Shown here one piece after another: positions 60,278-64,000 of a stretch of 64,000 nucleotides of DNA. The notes beneath the pieces are model-generated. The model did no database searches, was not told where the DNA came from, and saw nothing but the letters and a program-made list of their open reading frames with translations. Numbering within the stretch: position 1 is the first letter of the stretch; every line of letters begins with the position of its first letter. The position numbers and the translations under genes are program-made. Source of the DNA: Antarcticimicrobium sp040365005 (GTDB taxonomy: Bacteria > Pseudomonadota > Alphaproteobacteria > Rhodobacterales > Rhodobacteraceae). Location of the stretch: contig NZ_BAABWV010000015.1 in assembly GCF_040365005.1 (NCBI RefSeq), forward strand, positions 1 through 64,000. Direction: 5' to 3'.

Positions 60278-62658
60278 GTCACTCTCCAGAAATCAGGACG
60301 TTCGCGATAATCGGCGCCGACAAGCGCTTCGCCCTTCTCCATTCCGCCAAGGATGGTCACGAGCGGGCCGAGCGCGCTGAGATCGGCATCGATCACGACG
60401 GAACCACGGTCGTCGCGTACAAGCGCGAGCCGCGAGGCCGAGCCGACGCCTAGAAGCACGTCGAGCTCTTTCTCGGTCAGGCCGAGCATCGCGTAGTCAG
60501 CGGCGGAAGCACGAATGTTGGGCAAGAGCACCTGCGTCGGCACCGCTTCCACGATGGTCTTGCCGGTGCGCGTGCGCTCGAGCTGGCTGGCATATTGCGT
60601 CATCATCACGACGACGGCGTTCTGCTTGCGGGCGGTCACCAGCCAGTTGCTGAGTCGCTCCGCGAAGTAGGCGTTGTCGAGGGCTTTCCATGCCTCGTCG
60701 ATGACGATGATGGTGGGCTTGCGGTCCTCGATCACCCGCTCGACCCGGCGGAAGAGGTAGGACAGGACCGCCATGCGTTCCCGCTCGCTCTCGGAATCGA
60801 GGATGCCGGTGAGGTCAAAGCCCGCGACGTCTCCATCGATGCTGAAACTGTCCTCGGCATTGGCCCCGAAGATCCAGCCGTAGCGACCCTCGGCCGTCCA
60901 TTCCTGCATACGCTCGAAGAGATCGCCTTCGTCATCGGTCGAGACCAGCAGCGAGGCGAAATCCGACCAGTTCCGTAGGCCCGCATGTCCTGCGCTCGCG
61001 TTCTGGCGTACGACCTCCTGCAGTCGGTTGGTCTGCACCGGGGTCAGAGGCCGGTCGCGGCGCTCGAGAAGACTTGCAAGCCAGTCGGCAAGCCAGGCCT
61101 GCCCGCGGGCGTCGATCTCGGTTTGCAGCGGGTTCAGACCCGTGGGTCGCCCTGCCCGCACCGTCGAATAGCTGCCGCTGAGCGCGCGTACGGCCATCTC
61201 CATGCCCGCGCGATAGTCGAATACGAAGACCCGCGCACCTGCCCGCCGTGCCATGGTCATCAGGAAAGCCGCCAGGACGGATTTGCCGGAGCCGGGACGG
61301 CCGAGGATCAGCGTGTGGCCTCCCGTGGGCTCGCGATCCGGCGCGCCCTGTTCGTGGAAGTTGAAGCGAAAACCACTGCGCTCGGGTGTCGGAAAGAGCG
61401 TGATCGGCACGCCCCAGGGGACTTCCCGCCCTGTCTTTCCGAGCGGGGTGCGGTGGAAGGTGGCGAGATCGGCGAAGTTGTGGTTCGTGATTGCGGCCTT
61501 GCGGCTGCGCGCCCCTGTGTTCCCGGGATGCTGCGCCATGAAATGCGCCCGCGCCCCGAAGGCTTCCGAGATCAGGTTGATCCCGGAAGTGGCGGAGATG
61601 TTGCGGATTTCGGCCGCGATGTCGTCAAGCGCCGTCTGGGTGCGGGCATAGACGGCCAGGGTCATGTGGTGCTCGCCGAAGATCAGGCGTTTGGATTCCA
61701 GATCGTCCTGCGCGAGTTCCAGTTCCTGGGCGAGACTGACGGCTCCGTCATTGGCGGCCTGCATTAGCCGCAGCTGCCGCTTGATCCGGCCCGCCATGAT
61801 GTTGGCGTTGATCGGCACAAAAGAGTGCGTGACCACCATGTCGACGGGCAGATTCAACTCGTCGAGCATCAGGCTATCGGTCTTGGCCGGGTAGTTCTTC
61901 ACCGCAAAGATCGCCCCGAGCTTGTCGCCGACGGCACCGTCCGAGAGTGCGATGGTCGTGCCGCGGAAGGTGACGCGCGTATTGGCTACGTCCTCGGCGA
62001 TCACACCGAGGCGCGACCGGGGGAAGAGCGGGTGCTCCTCGCCCGTGTTGAGTGAACCGAGGAAGCCCAGAAGCTCGCCGGTGCTTGCGGCCAGCAGGCG
62101 GGGCTTCAGCTCATCGAAGGAGGACAGCAGAAACCCCACAACCTCGTCGAGCTTGCGCAAGCGGCGGGAGGTGTCGGCCGCATGTCGCGAGCGAGACGCC
62201 CCAAGTCCGAACGGCAAGCGGCTGCCGGTCTCAGGTCGCTTCAGCACCGTCAGGGTCAGCGTCTTGTCGCGCAAACCCGCGCGGCCGAGATGCGCGTGCC
62301 ATCGTTCGTCGACGGCAGCCGCAAACCCTTCGCCCTGAACGGGCGGCAGGGTCACGTCGACCGCTTTCGAGACCTTGTGCAGGTAGAATGAGAACTCGGT
62401 CCCGACCTGCGCCACGATGCCAGCCAGCAACCCTCCGATCCGGTCGAGATGCGCGTCCTCGCTCGTGGTGCTGTTCACCCCCTCGAGCCTGATGCATTGC
62501 ATCAGTTCGTTGCCGCGTGTCCGGATCGTTCGGTCGTTCACGAGGCTCACATAAGGCAGCATCATTGAGAGCCGCTTCTCGCCCTTGACCCATGCCGGTA
62601 GCGCGGTCAGCGGATCGATGGCGTTCTCAACCTCATAGGCAATTCCATCACGGGGCAT
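60274..62658 (-). CDS. virB4: VirB4 secretion ATPase
   Basis: This 794-residue ATPase has the N-terminal VirB4/CagE part (LMLDELNLPVDMVVTHSF) and a C-terminal P-loop domain with Walker A GRPGSGKS near residue 451 and Walker B TIIVIDEAWKALD, then MTQYASQLE. It is the main motor for pilus subunit extraction and channel building. It overlaps virB3 by 11 bases and the lipoprotein gene by 4. The length is near the family mean. Confidence 0.95.
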   Translation of the reverse strand: MPRDGIAYEVENAIDPLTALPAWVKGEKRLSMMLPYVSLVNDRTIRTRGNELMQCIRLEGVNSTTSEDAHLDRIGGLLAGIVAQVGTEFSFYLHKVSKAVDVTLPPVQGEGFAAAVDERWHAHLGRAGLRDKTLTLTVLKRPETGSRLPFGLGASRSRHAADTSRRLRKLDEVVGFLLSSFDELKPRLLAASTGELLGFLGSLNTGEEHPLFPRSRLGVIAEDVANTRVTFRGTTIALSDGAVGDKLGAIFAVKNYPAKTDSLMLDELNLPVDMVVTHSFVPINANIMAGRIKRQLRLMQAANDGAVSLAQELELAQDDLESKRLIFGEHHMTLAVYARTQTALDDIAAEIRNISATSGINLISEAFGARAHFMAQHPGNTGARSRKAAITNHNFADLATFHRTPLGKTGREVPWGVPITLFPTPERSGFRFNFHEQGAPDREPTGGHTLILGRPGSGKSVLAAFLMTMARRAGARVFVFDYRAGMEMAVRALSGSYSTVRAGRPTGLNPLQTEIDARGQAWLADWLASLLERRDRPLTPVQTNRLQEVVRQNASAGHAGLRNWSDFASLLVSTDDEGDLFERMQEWTAEGRYGWIFGANAEDSFSIDGDVAGFDLTGILDSESERERMAVLSYLFRRVERVIEDRKPTIIVIDEAWKALDNAYFAERLSNWLVTARKQNAVVVMMTQYASQLERTRTGKTIVEAVPTQVLLPNIRASAADYAMLGLTEKELDVLLGVGSASRLALVRDDRGSVVIDADLSALGPLVTILGGMEKGEALVGADYRERPDFWRVT

Positions 62659-62926
62659 AGCTGTCGCCTCCGTGCAGCTTGCGATTCGTCGTGGGCGGGG
62701 TTTCCTGCAGGGTGATCACCAGGACATCGAGGAAGTTCGGATCCCAGTCTGCGGCCTTCCAGAGCGCCGGCCAGGCCAGCCCCGCGAACACAGCGACCAC
62801 CCAGCTCTGCACCCAGAGAAACAGAAGCGTCGAGCCGAAGAGCCAGACCATGGCGTACATGATCGGCAAGCCCATCAGCTTGGGTGGCCTGAGAAGGCCG
62901 ATGAACACGCGGGACTGGTCAGCCAT
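62648..62926 (-). CDS. virB3: VirB3 inner-membrane protein
   Basis: This 92-residue protein has a short N-terminal arm (MADQSRVFIGLLRPPKLMG) and two close membrane helices, the usual VirB3/TrbD form. It works with VirB4 at the base of the pilus. Its end overlaps the start of virB4, and virB2 lies 9 bases upstream. Confidence 0.9.
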   Translation of the reverse strand: MADQSRVFIGLLRPPKLMGLPIMYAMVWLFGSTLLFLWVQSWVVAVFAGLAWPALWKAADWDPNFLDVLVITLQETPPTTNRKLHGGDSYAP

Positions 62927-62935
62927 GGACGGAGC

Positions 62936-63226
62936 TCAGGTGGTCCAGATGGCGGCGACGATGGTGGGTGCTGCGGCGATGCCCGCGATTGCAACCACGA
63001 CCCAGAGCGCCTGACGGAAGTCGAGGATGCCAAAGAGCCAGGAAAGGAACACCCCGATCAGTGCGAGCGTGCCAATCACGATCCCCAAGGGACCGGTAAT
63101 CGCATCGACAATGCCTTGAAGCAGGGTCTGTACCGGCGAGAGGTCGATGCTCTGTGCAAGCGCTGGACCCGCCAGCATGATAAGGGCCATCGCGCTGAGC
63201 GCGACGATCGAAGGTCTCGATGTCAT
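62936..63226 (-). CDS. virB2: VirB2 pilin precursor
   Basis: This 96-residue precursor has a long signal peptide (through GPALA) and two hydrophobic helices separated by a short polar loop (FLSWLFGILDFRQALWV), as in VirB2/TrbC pilins. It forms the conjugative pilus. The start overlaps the stop of the VirB1 gene (ATGA). The size of the mature part, about 72 residues, is typical. Confidence 0.92.
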   Translation of the reverse strand: MTSRPSIVALSAMALIMLAGPALAQSIDLSPVQTLLQGIVDAITGPLGIVIGTLALIGVFLSWLFGILDFRQALWVVVAIAGIAAAPTIVAAIWTT

Positions 63227-63906
63227 GAAAGATCTCCTCTGAGCCGCTCAAACACGGCGGTCACACGGGCCACATGCCCTTGGGTTTCTCGAAAAGGGGG
63301 GATGCCGCCGTGGTGTGTGACCGCCTCAGGGCCAGCGTTGTATGCCGCAAGGGCCAAGGAGCCCTCGCCGAACTGGTCGAGCATCATCAGCAAGTAGCGG
63401 GCTGATCCGTCGAGGTTCTGCGCAATGTCATGTGGGTCCACGCCGAGGTCGCGGGCGGTATCCGGCATAAGCTGGCCAAGGCCTATGGCACCGACAGGGC
63501 TACGTGCAGCCGGATTGTATGCGCTCTCGACTTCGATATTGGCCCGGTAAAGGAGCGCCCAATCAGTGACTGAAAGCCCTGCGCGACGCAGCGCACCATG
63601 CCCGGCATACCGCAGAGCCGTGGTCTCGATCGCATGGAGGATTTCTGGGGTGGCGCGGGCGGCGGATCGAGCCGGGATCGCTGTCTCGCTCGTTGCGTCA
63701 GGAACGCAAGGTTCTGCGAAGAGAAAAAGGCGCCCGTTTGCCTCTTGAGAAGAGGATATCAATTGGCCGTCTGGGCGGACCTGGAAGATGAAACCGTCGG
63801 CCAGGGCCGGGGGCGCGGAACAAACGCCTGTACCCAAAGCAACGACGAGCGCAGTCGCGCGGTCAGCTGCCTTTGACCGGAGGCGCGGCGTGGCGCTCGC
63901 GGCCAC
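63223..63906 (-). CDS. virB1: VirB1 lytic transglycosylase
   Basis: This protein of about 227 residues has a signal peptide (ATALVVALGTGVCSAPPALA) and an SLT domain: IEVESAYNPAARSPVGAIGL with the catalytic Glu, DTARDLGVD and LAAYNAGPEAV. It cuts a gap in peptidoglycan for channel assembly. I place the start at the GTG at 63906, giving a normal signal region; the frame is open to a TTG at 63969, which would overlap the upstream gene more. The start is therefore uncertain. Confidence 0.85.
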   Translation of the reverse strand: MAASATPRLRSKAADRATALVVALGTGVCSAPPALADGFIFQVRPDGQLISSSQEANGRLFLFAEPCVPDATSETAIPARSAARATPEILHAIETTALRYAGHGALRRAGLSVTDWALLYRANIEVESAYNPAARSPVGAIGLGQLMPDTARDLGVDPHDIAQNLDGSARYLLMMLDQFGEGSLALAAYNAGPEAVTHHGGIPPFRETQGHVARVTAVFERLRGDLS

Positions 63907-64000
63907 CTTCTTCAAGTGGGATGCTAGCGGTCGTACAGCCCATGTCGGCCAGGAAACTGACAAGGCCAACGATGGTTTTGAAGTCGCGGAGCTTGAGGAC
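63863..64000 (-). CDS. C-terminal end of an unknown gene upstream of virB1
   Basis: A frame of 45 codons, open from the right edge, ends with the stop at 63863-63865 and overlaps the VirB1 start region by 44 bases. The visible part reads KLRDFKTIVGLVSFLADMG followed by a short polar tail ending VKGS. I do not recognise it. It could be the first gene of the virB operon, or a chance frame. Confidence 0.35.
   Translation of the reverse strand, partial: VLKLRDFKTIVGLVSFLADMGCTTASIPLEEGGRERHAAPPVKGS

Overview
The window looks like part of a conjugative plasmid, or an integrative and conjugative element, from a GC-rich alphaproteobacterium. Rhodobacterales (the Paracoccus/Roseobacter side) is my best guess. 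This rests on the codon bias, the VirB/VirD-type transfer genes, the DUF932/RadC/ParB backbone block and the Hsp20-ClpK-YfdX-DegP stress island. I saw no rRNA or tRNA gene, no CRISPR array and no replication initiator, so plasmid and ICE cannot be told apart from this stretch.

Layout. 1-0.75 kb: one end of an IS3-type insertion that has removed or separated the front of a ParB-like gene. 0.85-4.3 kb: small hypotheticals, an H-NS-like protein and a single-strand DNA-binding protein. 4.5-6.8 kb: an AAA_13 ATPase with a zinc-hook-like CxxC, resembling RloC. 6.9-20.6 kb: accessory-element housekeeping (DUF932, RadC/JAB, several DUF genes), interrupted by a RES/Xre toxin-antitoxin pair, then a 1458-residue methylase-helicase of the strawberry-notch type, a Toprim primase-like protein, a DUF2493 protein and a WGR protein.

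20.7-28.25 kb is the most interesting accessory block. It is a tightly coupled five-gene operon: an MmeI-like adenine methyltransferase without a visible nuclease motif, an unknown protein, an Abi/HEPN protein, an SF2 helicase and a GIY-YIG (T5orf172/MUG113-like) nuclease. This looks like a restriction or abortive-infection system whose gene set I do not recognise as a named system. A convergent TcmP/DUF5131 pair and a class II Fic protein with its own palindromic operator follow it.

31.6-38.8 kb is the DNA-processing part of conjugation: a VirC2-like protein, VirC1/ParA, a structured non-coding region that is a good oriT candidate, MobC, a VirD2-like relaxase and the VirD4 coupling ATPase. 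39-52.8 kb is a stress-tolerance island similar to the transmissible locus of stress tolerance (tLST/LHR): an MFS transporter, FtsH, three Hsp20 proteins, ClpK, HdeD, an NDUFS4-like protein, YfdX, DegP, GrpE, HtpX and a TrkA-C membrane protein. It lies between the relaxase/coupling genes and the mating-channel genes. 52.9-64 kb, on the minus strand, is a nearly complete virB operon in the order virB1, 2, 3, 4, a virB7-like lipoprotein, a VirB5-like/transglycosylase chimera, virB5, 8, 9, 10, 11, a small secreted protein, virB6.

Taken together, the backbone moves the element, the island protects host proteins under heat or oxidative stress, and the 4.5-31.5 kb part carries several candidate anti-phage or stabilisation modules. 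Start codons were chosen by ribosome-binding sites and overlaps. Domain names come from motif recognition only; no database was searched.
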